Assembly (NCBI RefSeq): GCF_024199945.1
Contig: NZ_JANADP010000001.1
Coordinates: forward strand, 6,572,001 to 6,636,000
Length of the DNA stretch: 64,000 nt
Origin: Bradyrhizobium sp. CCGUVB4N
GTDB taxonomy: Bacteria; Pseudomonadota; Alphaproteobacteria; Rhizobiales; Xanthobacteraceae
Reading direction: 5' to 3'
Position 1 is the stretch's first letter. Every line of letters starts with the position of its first letter. Below are positions 26,069 to 33,621 of this stretch, piece after piece. The position numbers and the translations under genes were made by a program. The notes below the pieces were generated by a model. It saw only the letters and a list, made by a program, of their open reading frames with translations. It was not told the DNA's origin and did no database searches.

Positions 26069-26323
26069 ATGCGCGCGCTTCCCACTCTCCTGTTGATCGG
26101 GATCACAATGGCTGTGGCCGCTCCGGCCTCAGCGCAACGGTTTGCCGGCAATGCGCCTGTGTGCCTGCAGAGGTGGCAGTGGGGCGGCTCCAGCTACATC
26201 ACGTGCCAGTACAATACGTGGGACGAATGTCGCGCGACCGCTTCGGGTCTTTCCGCCATGTGCCTGCAGAACCCCTATGTGCCGCAGCCGCCGTATCCGG
26301 AGCGCGGTCCGCGTTATCGATAG
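26069..26323 (+). CDS. DUF3551 domain-containing small exported protein
   Basis: This 84-residue protein has a signal peptide (cleavage near ASAQR) and four cysteines in the CLQRW, YITCQYNTWDEC and AMCLQNPY pattern of DUF3551, a family common in Bradyrhizobium. The mature part is about 60 residues and probably periplasmic with two disulfides. The function is unknown. A strong terminator follows at 26416-26453. Confidence 0.82.
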   Translation: MRALPTLLLIGITMAVAAPASAQRFAGNAPVCLQRWQWGGSSYITCQYNTWDECRATASGLSAMCLQNPYVPQPPYPERGPRYR

Positions 26324-26415
26324 CGTCTTCCGACTGTAATCGTCGCGTCAGATTCATCGATTTAACTTCGGGCACCGGTCCTATGCCGCGCGCGGACCGG
26401 TTGGAATGGGAATGG

Positions 26416-26453
26416 GGGCCTTGGCGCATGCAAGCGACGCCGGGGCCCTTTTT
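26416..26453 (+). terminator. Rho-independent terminator
   Basis: An 11-base stem with two G-T wobbles (26416-26426 with 26438-26448) is followed directly by TTTTT. It ends the DUF3551 transcript. Confidence 0.7.
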
Positions 26454-26562
26454 GATTACCCCCGAATAACCCTCTCGAAAATCGATCAAGTCATCCGAGA
26501 CCCTGCGGGAACAGGCCTGTCGGCACAGCATCCGATGACATGAAACAGGCCGCCGAACGGCC

Positions 26563-26661
26563 CTACCCGGGTCCGCCGATGAGCTTGTCGAAGCCCACCA
26601 AAGCGCCAAAGGCGATCCCGGTGACGACAATAAAGGCGGCAAAATACCAGATGCGGCTCAT
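26563..26661 (-). CDS. Small single-helix membrane protein (32 residues)
   Basis: A 33-codon frame starts at ATG 26661 and encodes MSRIWYFAAFIVVTG followed by a hydrophobic stretch and a DKLIGGPG tail. One transmembrane helix fills most of it. No family was recognised. It is one of three such mini membrane proteins found between 26 and 34 kb. Confidence 0.55.
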   Translation of the reverse strand: MSRIWYFAAFIVVTGIAFGALVGFDKLIGGPG

Positions 26662-26822
26662 ACGGGCATAATCCGCACGCAGCCGAATGGTTCTGGGGAG
26701 CAAGCTCTCCGCCCGTCTGGTGGTCTAGGCCGAGGTTCGGACGGAGAGCTGCGCGCCGGGCCCCCGTCGCGTGACAATGCTAGGAACGTGCCATGACAGT
26801 AGTGTGAAATTTTCGGCGCAGC

Positions 26823-26990
26823 TTAGTGGACGTTGATCCTGTCCAGAGGAAGCCGAAGTTCGGCCGCGCGCTCCGCCTGATCCCTCTTGCGGAACTCGGT
26901 TTCGACCTGTTCGAACCTGGCGAATTCCTTCTGCGCTGCCTCCAGGAGGCGATTGCGCCGGTCTGAATCACGCTGCGTGCTTTCCGACAT
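26823..26990 (-). CDS. Hypothetical small charged helical protein
   Basis: ATG 26990, preceded by GGGGAG, gives 55 residues rich in Arg, Glu and Gln (RRNRLLEAAQKEF, EFRKRDQAERAAEL), a likely single amphipathic or coiled-coil helix. No function is recognised. Confidence 0.5.
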   Translation of the reverse strand: MSESTQRDSDRRNRLLEAAQKEFARFEQVETEFRKRDQAERAAELRLPLDRINVH

Positions 26991-27162
26991 GATCAGACTC
27001 CCCAGGCTACTCACAGGACCTGTCCCAGATAGACTGGCCATCGCGAAAAAGGTTCGACGGAGATGGCGGATTTATGACGGCGCTCTGTTGACCCAATTGC
27101 CTCACGGCAGCGGAGGATGCGTCCCGCGCAGGCTGATCAAACTCTTCCGATGATGCCATTGT

Positions 27163-27187
27163 GCCGGTGTTTTGCCCGACGTGTCAA
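27163..27187 (+). repeat. Dispersed repeat tail, copy 2
   Basis: GCCGGTGTTTTGCCCGACGTGTCAA is identical to the copy at 27971-27995 and differs at two bases from 26002-26026. Here it lacks the preceding hairpin. A reading frame through it is not a real gene. Confidence 0.6.
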
Positions 27188-27235
27188 ACGAACGAAGCCA
27201 CACGGCCCGCGTTGACCGGTCCGAAAGGATCGGCC

Positions 27236-27433
27236 ATGACATCAAAGCTGACACAAAAAACCTCACGCGACATGCCGGGACCCGAGCCGCGCAACGACAG
27301 CGAACGCGACACGCAAGAGGCGATCATCGCGGATGCCGACAAGACCGACGGCGACGACCGCGATCTCGTTCACGGCGACGGCGGCACCCTCGACATGCCG
27401 ACGAAGCCCGGCGATCTCTCGCGGGACGATTAG
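27236..27433 (+). CDS. Hypothetical small acidic protein
   Basis: ATG 27236 with AAAGGA nine bases upstream gives 65 residues, strongly hydrophilic and Asp-rich (ADADKTDGDDRD), probably disordered. The frame upstream of the ATG runs through a dispersed repeat and is not coding. It overlaps the convergent VOC gene by four bases at the stop. Confidence 0.55.
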   Translation: MTSKLTQKTSRDMPGPEPRNDSERDTQEAIIADADKTDGDDRDLVHGDGGTLDMPTKPGDLSRDD

Positions 27434-27822
27434 CGTTTCGCGTCTGTCCGCGCGCGTGCGCGGAGCCAGCTCGGCCAACCGACACGGACCAGCGTCTCGT
27501 CCGGATCGGAGAGCGCGAATTCGTACATTCCCCACGGCTTGTCTTCGGGTGATTGCCGGAATTCGCGCGCGGCAGCGTCGACATCCTCGAGGTAGAGATA
27601 GAGCCCGAACGGATTCCTGCCCGGCGTGAGCCATCCCTCGACCGCGTCCGTCAGATGCAGATACCCGCCCTTCGCGTTCGCGAGCATGCGATAGGTATCG
27701 GGCTCTCCCGGAGCCGGCCTTTCGCTGTCCGGGCGCACAAAGCCCAGCCGATTGTAGAACCGCTCTGACGCATCGAGGTCATTGCACGGCAAGATCGCGA
27801 TCAAGGCTCCGGAAGGGCTCAT
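27430..27822 (-). CDS. VOC family protein (glyoxalase/bleomycin-resistance fold)
   Basis: ATG 27822 gives 130 residues with the VOC fold: IAILPCNDLDASERFYNRLGF at the start, a GGYLHLTD beta strand and FALSDPDETLVRVGWP at the end, which supplies the usual C-terminal Glu. It could be a dioxygenase, glyoxalase-like or antibiotic-binding protein; the family alone does not say which. Confidence 0.8.
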   Translation of the reverse strand: MSPSGALIAILPCNDLDASERFYNRLGFVRPDSERPAPGEPDTYRMLANAKGGYLHLTDAVEGWLTPGRNPFGLYLYLEDVDAAAREFRQSPEDKPWGMYEFALSDPDETLVRVGWPSWLRARARTDAKR

Positions 27823-27912
27823 CCGTGCACTCCAAGTCAAACACTTCAAGTCAAACCGGCAAAATCACCGGCCATTCCCAAACCCGTTTTATCGCGTCGC
27901 GTGGGCCTGCGC

Positions 27913-27995
27913 AAAAAAGCCCGCAGCGGATTTCTCCACGCGGGCCGAACTCTTTCGATGATGCGATGGTGCCGGTGTTTTGCCCGACGTGTCAA
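27913..27995 (+). repeat. Dispersed hairpin-plus-tail repeat, copy 3
   Basis: An A-run, a GCCCGC...GCGGGC hairpin (27913-27945) and the 25-base tail 27971-27995 repeat the layout of copy 1 at 25939-26026. It lies between the start regions of the VOC gene and the next small gene. Confidence 0.65.
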
Positions 27996-28152
27996 CGCGA
28001 CCGGACGGCCCCGGCGCGGACGGGGGGCTCGGGCGCCGGAGCCGCCATTCCAGGCCGGTCGATCGGCGGGAAGACCGGCCACATAACAAAGTCGCGTCCG
28101 GAACCGAAAGTTCCCGGCGAAGGCACTATGATTTTAAGGACGCGACAATCGC

Positions 28153-28401
28153 TCACGCCGCGTGCGACATCGCCGCCGCGCGCCCTTCCCGTTCCTGCAG
28201 CATGGCGATCGAGGCGCGCAGATTGTCCCTGCGCGACCGCAAGGCCTGGGCCAGCATCGAATAGGTGGGACTGCGGGGGTCGGCATTGCCGGCGTTGCGC
28301 TCCTCCTCGGCAATGTCGCTGTCGAGCATCTGGATCCGCCAGCGCAGATCCGAGATCAGAGCGTGGAGCGCGGTCGCTTCGAAACGGGACGTTGACTGCA
28401 T
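28153..28401 (-). CDS. Hypothetical coiled-coil protein
   Basis: This 82-residue protein starts at ATG 28401 with GAGGCG upstream. It is mostly alpha-helical with heptad-like spacing (ALISDLRWRIQMLDSDIAEEE and ALRSRRDNLRASIAMLQ), so a short coiled coil is likely. No family was recognised. It lies in a run of small leftward genes. Confidence 0.6.
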   Translation of the reverse strand: MQSTSRFEATALHALISDLRWRIQMLDSDIAEEERNAGNADPRSPTYSMLAQALRSRRDNLRASIAMLQEREGRAAAMSHAA

Positions 28402-28513
28402 GGGATCGCCTCAATCTGAAACGGCTCGATGGGCCGGGCCGTGATGAAGACGTCATGCAGCAAGAGCGATGCCAGCTCGCTTCGAGGGGAACCGGAGCAA
28501 GAGCTAGAGCCTC

Positions 28514-28762
28514 TCACTCCTCCTTCAGCTTCCGCTCGATGTAAGCATCCACCGTCTCGGCGAATGAGCGCTGCACGCCGACCGAGGTGACATGCAGCTC
28601 GAGCGCGTCCTGCTGGAGCGCGCGCAGGCCGCGGCTGCGCGCGCTGACCGGCGCCATCGCGACATAATCGTCGATGGCGCTCATCGCGAGCGGAATGCCC
28701 TTCGGGTCTCCTCGCGCGATCAGCAACCGCAGAAAGCTCAGGCAATCGGCCAGGCCCGGCAT
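28514..28762 (-). CDS. Hypothetical small protein
   Basis: This 82-residue protein from ATG 28762 is predicted helical (LADCLSFLRLLIARG, QRSFAETVDAYIERKLKEE). No motif is recognised. The tiny gene at 28773-28877 ends 11 bases upstream on the same strand, so the two may be cotranscribed. Confidence 0.55.
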   Translation of the reverse strand: MPGLADCLSFLRLLIARGDPKGIPLAMSAIDDYVAMAPVSARSRGLRALQQDALELHVTSVGVQRSFAETVDAYIERKLKEE

Positions 28763-28772
28763 GGGTCGTCTC

Positions 28773-28877
28773 TCAGCCTTGCTGCGATTTCGACTTCGGC
28801 TTCCTGACGGGCTGGGTATGGGTGCCGAACAGTGCCAGCAGCAACGCGACTTCTTCCTTCGAACCGACCTGGATCAT
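28773..28877 (-). CDS. Tiny protein (34 residues) with strong ribosome site
   Basis: ATG 28877 is preceded by AAGGAG with six bases spacing. The peptide reads MIQVGSKEEVALLLALFG and then a basic tail with TQPVRKPKSKSQQG. The hydrophobic heart and Lys-rich end suggest a helical or membrane-associated peptide. The ribosome site and spacing to the next gene support a real gene. Confidence 0.5.
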   Translation of the reverse strand: MIQVGSKEEVALLLALFGTHTQPVRKPKSKSQQG

Positions 28878-29005
28878 GATGATCTCCTTTTCGCTCCGTT
28901 GGTCGGACCCAACGGCTAAGGCGTTCAGGACGATCTGGTTTCAGGAATGTTTCAGTTCTGTTTCGTCCTCAGGACCGGCCGCATCGCGCAAGGCCGACGC
29001 GCGCG

Positions 29006-29266
29006 TCAGACGTTCGGCTGCCACCCGATAATCGCACCGACGAGGCAGAGCAGCGCGCCGAAGGCCGTGCCGGCCATCTGCATCCAGTACCGGATCGGCA
29101 TGGTGTCGCGGTAAAATTCCTGCCGCGACCACCGCGACCAGTCCCACCAGTCATCGCTGACGAACAGGATCTTCCGCTCGACATAGCCGTACCAGGCCTT
29201 GCGGGCGCAATAGATGCTGATCCCGATTGCAGCGAAGCGATAAAGGAGATCGAGCGCGGGGTTCAT
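29006..29266 (-). CDS. Hypothetical small membrane protein
   Basis: ATG 29266 gives 86 residues with two hydrophobic segments: LLYRFAAIGISIYCARKAW near the N-terminus and MAGTAFGALLCLVGAIIGW near the C-terminus. A Trp- and acid-rich loop (DDWWDWSRWSRQEF) lies between them. This is a two-helix hairpin membrane protein with no recognised family. Confidence 0.6.
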   Translation of the reverse strand: MNPALDLLYRFAAIGISIYCARKAWYGYVERKILFVSDDWWDWSRWSRQEFYRDTMPIRYWMQMAGTAFGALLCLVGAIIGWQPNV

Positions 29267-29482
29267 GCAAGCATCCGTTCGGCAGGCCGGGCCCAGAAGC
29301 CCTGGCCACAGCTCCGCTAGTCTTGGTGTCGCCGACGAGGATGCTGGTTCAATCGCAGCCATCGCCGGGCACAGGTTTTACCGGACGGGTTAAATTTTAA
29401 TCGAATGCTTGGAAGCGGATTCGGCGGAACGAAATGTCTTCGCGCCATGCTGGCACACACGCGCTCCGAGGAGAGATGTGCG

Positions 29483-29668
29483 ATGTATTACGTCGCCGCC
29501 GCATTGCTGGGACTGTCAGGACTGTTCTATTCCGCGAGCCATCACGAGCTCGGCCAGTTCGGCTCGAACGTGTGCAGCTATGGCGGCCCCTTCTGCGACA
29601 ATCCGGTGGTCGTCTTCACCGGTGCCGCGCTCGCCGCCGCCTGGGGCATGTTCGTCAGCATCAAGTAG
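29483..29668 (+). CDS. Hypothetical small membrane protein
   Basis: ATG 29483 follows GAGGAG with eight bases spacing and gives 61 residues with a hydrophobic segment at each end (YYVAAALLGLSGLFY and VVFTGAALAAAWGMFVS). A loop holding two cysteines (VCSYGGPFC) lies between them. No family was recognised. Confidence 0.6.
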   Translation: MYYVAAALLGLSGLFYSASHHELGQFGSNVCSYGGPFCDNPVVVFTGAALAAAWGMFVSIK

Positions 29669-29740
29669 GCGCCCATCACGGCCGGAGCTGGTGATCGCAA
29701 CCTGGCGATCGCCTGCGCCCCGCCTGACCGGCGGGCCGGC

Positions 29741-29914
29741 TCAGGTCGCCAGCTCCTTGCGGACCGCTGCGGCCGAATTTCCGACCTTGTCGACGGCCCG
29801 CTGCAGCTTCTCCCTGGAGACGCCGAGCGCGTGGGTCCAGTACTTGACCTCCCAGGCCTCGTGCATGTTGATCTTGCTGCGGTCCGGCTGCTCGCGCTTC
29901 GTCAGATGGTCCAT
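29741..29914 (-). CDS. DUF3606 domain-containing protein
   Basis: ATG 29914, behind GGGAGGA, gives 57 residues matching DUF3606: DRSKINMHEAWEVKYWTHALGV then SREKLQRAVDKVGNSAAAVRKEL, a likely helical fold. The family is small, often stress-linked and of unknown function. It is one of several short genes beside the Crp/Fnr regulator. Confidence 0.8.
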   Translation of the reverse strand: MDHLTKREQPDRSKINMHEAWEVKYWTHALGVSREKLQRAVDKVGNSAAAVRKELAT

Positions 29915-30042
29915 CGCCACGTCCTCCCTCGCACAGAAGAACGCCACCCGGCACCCGCCGTTCCGAAACGGATCGGCGGCGCGGGGGCATCGCGCGCTGG
30001 GGATCGGGATGTCCCGTCGCGCACACCGCGAGGCCTGCCGCG

Positions 30043-30128
30043 CTTAACATTTGTTGTGTTTGCGCCTTTCGCTAACCCCTCGTCCACAATGTTGAGAAGC
30101 CGGTCCGGCGTCACTTAACCTTTGTTGT
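30043..30128 (+). promoter_or_regulatory. Paired direct repeat CTTAAC(A/C)TTTGTTGT upstream of Crp/Fnr gene
   Basis: Two 15-base copies at 30043-30057 and 30114-30128 differ at one base. The second overlaps a perfect TGTTG-T-CAACA palindrome at 30123-30133, only 15 bases upstream of the assigned start. This layout fits autoregulation by the Crp/Fnr protein, although the classical FNR box is not present. Confidence 0.45.
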
Positions 30129-30147
30129 CAACAGCACGGCGGGGTCT

Positions 30148-30924
30148 GTGCTTTTTGGCCATCACGCGTCCAGGCGCGTGGGGGTGAAGGACGTGACAAG
30201 CGACAATATCTGGGCGCCGCTGTTTCAGCGCCTGAAGACGACGACCGGGGCGGACGACAAGGACCTGCAAGCTTTCGCGGCGCTGCCGTTCACGCTGCGC
30301 CACTACCGCGAAAACCAGACGGTGCTGCGCGACGGCGAACAGCCGAACGAATGCTGCCTGATCGCCGTCGGCTTCTGCGCCCGCTCCAAGACCATCGCGG
30401 ACGGAAGGCGCCAGATCCTGTCGATCCACATTCCCGGCGACCTGCCCAACCTGCAAAACCTGCACTTTCCGACCGCCGACCATGATCTGATCGCGCTATC
30501 CGACTGCACGCTGGCCTTCATCGCCCACAAGGCGCTGAACGACCTCATTGGCGCGCGGCCCGGCGTCGGCGTCATGTTCTGGCGCGACACGCTGGTGGAT
30601 GCCGCGGTGTCCCGGGAATGGATCGTCAATGTGGGCCAGCGCTCGACCCACAGCCGGCTTGCGCATCTGATCGTCGAGTTGCGCGAGCGGTTGCGCCTGA
30701 TCGGCCGCGTGATCGACAACACCTTCGCAATCCCGCTGACGCAGGAGCAGTTCGGCGAAGCCATGGGCGTGACCAGCGTTCACACCAACCGCATCCTGCG
30801 CGAGCTGCGCATCGACGGCGTTCTGGAGCTTCAGCGCGGCACGGTGCGGATTCTCAACGAGCACAAGCTGCAGGAGCTCGCCCAGTTCGACGGCCGCTAT
30901 CTGCATCTGTCGCCGTCGTCCTAG
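30148..30924 (+). CDS. Crp/Fnr family transcriptional regulator
   Basis: The protein is 258 residues from GTG 30148; GTG codons at 30178, 30184 and 30193 are alternatives. The N-terminal cyclic-nucleotide-binding-type beta roll includes RHYRENQTVLRDGEQP and IPGDLPNLQNLHF. The C-terminal winged helix has LTQEQFGEAMGVTSVHTNRILRELR as the recognition helix. No FNR-type N-terminal cysteine cluster is seen, so it is not an oxygen-sensing FeS protein of the FNR kind. It is encoded amid many small stress-type genes. Confidence 0.88.
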   Translation: MLFGHHASRRVGVKDVTSDNIWAPLFQRLKTTTGADDKDLQAFAALPFTLRHYRENQTVLRDGEQPNECCLIAVGFCARSKTIADGRRQILSIHIPGDLPNLQNLHFPTADHDLIALSDCTLAFIAHKALNDLIGARPGVGVMFWRDTLVDAAVSREWIVNVGQRSTHSRLAHLIVELRERLRLIGRVIDNTFAIPLTQEQFGEAMGVTSVHTNRILRELRIDGVLELQRGTVRILNEHKLQELAQFDGRYLHLSPSS

Positions 30925-30941
30925 ACCGGCCGGCTGCGCCC

Positions 30942-31610
30942 CTAGGGAATAAACACCTCGGACGTGTCCATGCGCACATTGCGAAGGGCGCGGCAGGACT
31001 CGTGTGCCTCGCGCATGCGCTCCGGCATGAAGCTCAGCAGCAGAGAACGCCGCCGCGCGCCGGAGCGGTTCAGCGTCGCGCCGTGCGGCAGGTCGGCGTC
31101 GAACACCAGGATGTCTCCCGCCTCGCCCGCAAGGATCAACGACGAGGACTCATCCGGCTCGCTGCGATCAAGATGGCGCGGCACGACGCGCGTGGCGCCG
31201 TTCTCCGGCCCGTAAGCGTCGAGGAAAACGAGAGCGGCGACGGCGTTGCTGCCGACACCATCGCGGTGCAGAGGCTGATGGCCACCGTCCTTTCGCGGCT
31301 CACGCCCCTCGACCTGGGCGAGAAAGAACGGGCCGGCCAGCAGCGCGGCCCCCGCCGCCAGCAGCGGCGCCAGACGGCAGGTCTGCTGCACCGTCGGATC
31401 CAGATCGACCAGCGCGTGGCGCCAGCCGGCGCCGCGGGGCACCGCCCATTGATCGCCGGTCCCCACCCCCGCATCGAACGCAGCCCGCAGCGCCTCGCGC
31501 CAGGCTTCGGGCACCGCACCGCGGAGCAGGAGATAACCGTCGCGACCAAGCGTCAGCGCCTGGTCCGGAGCGAGCGGGGCAACCTTGGTCGGCGTCGGGC
31601 CATGGCTCAT
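30942..31610 (-). CDS. Phytanoyl-CoA dioxygenase-like 2-oxoglutarate/Fe(II) oxygenase
   Basis: ATG 31610 gives 222 residues. The Fe(II) facial triad can be placed as His115-x-Asp117 (HRDG) and His176 (LPHGATLNRSG), with an Arg a few residues later for 2-oxoglutarate. The surrounding GDILVFDADLPHG is typical of PhyH enzymes. The substrate is unknown. The gene converges on the Crp/Fnr gene with a gap of 17 bases. Confidence 0.75.
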   Translation of the reverse strand: MSHGPTPTKVAPLAPDQALTLGRDGYLLLRGAVPEAWREALRAAFDAGVGTGDQWAVPRGAGWRHALVDLDPTVQQTCRLAPLLAAGAALLAGPFFLAQVEGREPRKDGGHQPLHRDGVGSNAVAALVFLDAYGPENGATRVVPRHLDRSEPDESSSLILAGEAGDILVFDADLPHGATLNRSGARRRSLLLSFMPERMREAHESCRALRNVRMDTSEVFIP

Positions 31611-31796
31611 GATGCTCCGTACAATCTCAGCGTGTTTTTCGCAAGGGCGTCGCGCCCTGCCGCCTGCGAGGTCACTGCCTTGTCTTGAAGCGGAGCTGGA
31701 TCGCCGTCGGAGAGCGGCCACGGCCACGGCATGTCGCTGGCCCGCCCAGGAACTTTCCGGCTATGATCGCGCTTAGGCCTTGAATTCGCAATTTCC

Positions 31797-31802
31797 GGAA
31801 GG
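31797..31802 (+). promoter_or_regulatory. Ribosome site GGAAGG placing the NRAMP start at CTG
   Basis: GGAAGG lies six bases before CTG 31809 in the NRAMP frame. The first ATG (31878) has no ribosome site. Confidence 0.45.
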
Positions 31803-31808
31803 TCAGCC

Positions 31809-33125
31809 CTGTCGAACCGATCGCAACATCGCCCCACCAAGCACGAGCGCACCGACGCGCCGGCGAAGTCCGCTCCGATGCTGCTGCAGCGGCTCGGTCC
31901 CGGCCTCATCACCGGCGCGGCCGACGACGATCCGTCGGGCATCGCCACCTATTCGCAGGCCGGCGCTCAATTCGGCTACGGGCTGCTCTGGACGATATTC
32001 CTGACCCTGCCGTTCATGATCGCGATCCAGCTCGTCAGCGCGCAGATCGGCCGGGTCACCGGCAAGGGGTTGGCCGCCAACGTCCTGCAGCTCGCACCGC
32101 GCTGGATCGTGATGGGGCTCGTGGCGCTGCTCGTCGTCGCCAACACCTTCAACATCGCCGCCGACATCGCGGCGATGGCGGAGGCGCTTTCGCTGGTCAT
32201 CGGCGGGCTCAATCACGAGCACGCGCTGATCTTCGCGGCCGGATCGACCCTGCTCCAGGTGTTCGTGCCCTATCGACGCTATTCGCCGGTGCTGAAATTC
32301 CTGACGCTGACGCTGTTCGCCTATGTCGCCACCGCCTTCACCGTGAACATCCCGTGGAGCACGGCGCTGCTTGCCACGGTGTGGCCGAAGGCGACCGTCA
32401 ACGCCGATTATCTCATGATGGTGGTCGCGGTCCTCGGCACCACCATCAGCCCCTATCTCTTCTTCTGGCAGGCCTCCCAGGAGGTCGAGGAGATGAACCA
32501 GGGCACGCGCGACAAGCCGCTGCGCGACCTGCCGAGCGGCGGCGATCCCGAGATCGCGCGCATCAGGGCCGACACCACCGTCGGCATGCTGCTGTCGAAC
32601 GGCATCGCCTTTTTCATCATCCTGACCACGGCTTCGGTGCTGAACGCCAACGGCGTCACCAACATCAATTCGGCAACGGAGGCGGCCGAGGCGCTGCGGC
32701 CGCTCGCCGGCAACTTCACCTTCGCGCTGTTCGCGCTCGGCATCATCGGCACGGGCCTGCTGGCGATCCCGGTGCTCGCGGGCTCGGCGGCTTACGGCGT
32801 TGCGGAGATCTTCGGCTGGCGTGCCACGCTGGAGGCAAAGCCGGAGAAGGCGGTGGGCTTCTACACCATCATCGCAGCCGCGACCGTGATCGGCTTCGGC
32901 CTCGGCTTTACCGGCATCAGCGCAATCCACATGCTGGTGTGGAGCGCCGTGCTCAACGGCATCGTCGCCGTCCCGATCATGGCCATGATGATGTTGATCG
33001 TGTCGAACGGAGCCATCATGGGGCGGTTCAAGGCCCGCTCCTGGCTCATCGCGCTCGGTTGGCTCGGCACCGCGCTGATGGCGCTGGCCGTCCTCGCCCT
33101 GCTCGGCTCGTCCGCGATCGGTTAG
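31809..33125 (+). CDS. NRAMP family divalent metal transporter
   Basis: The protein has 11 predicted membrane helices and the NRAMP signature DDDPSGIATYSQAGAQFG in the first helix, the metal-binding segment of the family. The transport motif region in TTISPYLFFWQASQEVEE is also present. It probably imports Mn(II) or related metals across the inner membrane. From ATG 31878 it has 415 residues and only six precede the first conserved helix. Extending to CTG 31809, six bases after GGAAGG, adds 23 hydrophilic residues of the kind seen in relatives, so a CTG start is preferred here. Confidence 0.82.
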   Translation: MSNRSQHRPTKHERTDAPAKSAPMLLQRLGPGLITGAADDDPSGIATYSQAGAQFGYGLLWTIFLTLPFMIAIQLVSAQIGRVTGKGLAANVLQLAPRWIVMGLVALLVVANTFNIAADIAAMAEALSLVIGGLNHEHALIFAAGSTLLQVFVPYRRYSPVLKFLTLTLFAYVATAFTVNIPWSTALLATVWPKATVNADYLMMVVAVLGTTISPYLFFWQASQEVEEMNQGTRDKPLRDLPSGGDPEIARIRADTTVGMLLSNGIAFFIILTTASVLNANGVTNINSATEAAEALRPLAGNFTFALFALGIIGTGLLAIPVLAGSAAYGVAEIFGWRATLEAKPEKAVGFYTIIAAATVIGFGLGFTGISAIHMLVWSAVLNGIVAVPIMAMMMLIVSNGAIMGRFKARSWLIALGWLGTALMALAVLALLGSSAIG

Positions 33126-33223
33126 AGCGGCGACAGCGCCGCCGAAATCTGCGACGCGATGACGAAGGCCGCGAACACGGCCGGCACGCTGATGAACCGC
33201 AAGAACTGGTCGACCGAAAGCAT
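33122..33223 (-). CDS. Small single-helix membrane protein (33 residues)
   Basis: ATG 33223 follows a GGGGAG ribosome site. The peptide begins MLSVDQFLRFISVP, continues as one hydrophobic helix (AVFAAFVIASQ) and ends SAALSPL. Its stop overlaps the NRAMP stop from the opposite strand. No family was recognised. Confidence 0.5.
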   Translation of the reverse strand: MLSVDQFLRFISVPAVFAAFVIASQISAALSPL

Positions 33224-33263
33224 TGTTGTCTCCCCCAAGACAAGGCGCCCTCGCACGTGCGCG

Positions 33264-33449
33264 CTACTCCACCCCTTGCGCGACGTGCTGATCGGCTGTC
33301 AGCAACCGATCGGAAACGGCAGCTCCGCTGATCGTGAGGAGCGCCAGAACCGAAATCATGGCCAAGAACTGCATGCCCCCTTGATCGGTTCCGATTGTGG
33401 CCAAAAACGTCTGGGCTTGGCGCAATTTCGGGACGATCCAGAGAAACAT
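33264..33449 (-). CDS. Possible small membrane protein
   Basis: A 61-codon frame has one clear hydrophobic helix (QFLAMISVLALLTISGAA). Translation could also start at ATG 33374, just after AAGGGGG. Upstream signals for 33449 are weak. The rest of 33224-33621 shows no other gene. Confidence 0.3.
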   Translation of the reverse strand: MFLWIVPKLRQAQTFLATIGTDQGGMQFLAMISVLALLTISGAAVSDRLLTADQHVAQGVE

Positions 33450-33621
33450 TCATGATCACCCGGAATCCCCGGGCTTTCCGCCACACCGCCGAAAAACGAC
33501 ACCCGGCCAAGCGCTTGCAGGCTTCACGGCCGTCGGTCGTTAGCCTAACAATTGTGGCTGGGCCCGAGCTTGCGCCCGGACCACAAAACCAACAACGCCC
33601 GGCCGGGCGACAGGGAGCGAC

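Noticed and set aside
27161..27235. Upstream extension beginning MPVFCPTCQ
   Set aside because: The codons come from the dispersed repeat, and a better ribosome site precedes ATG 27236.
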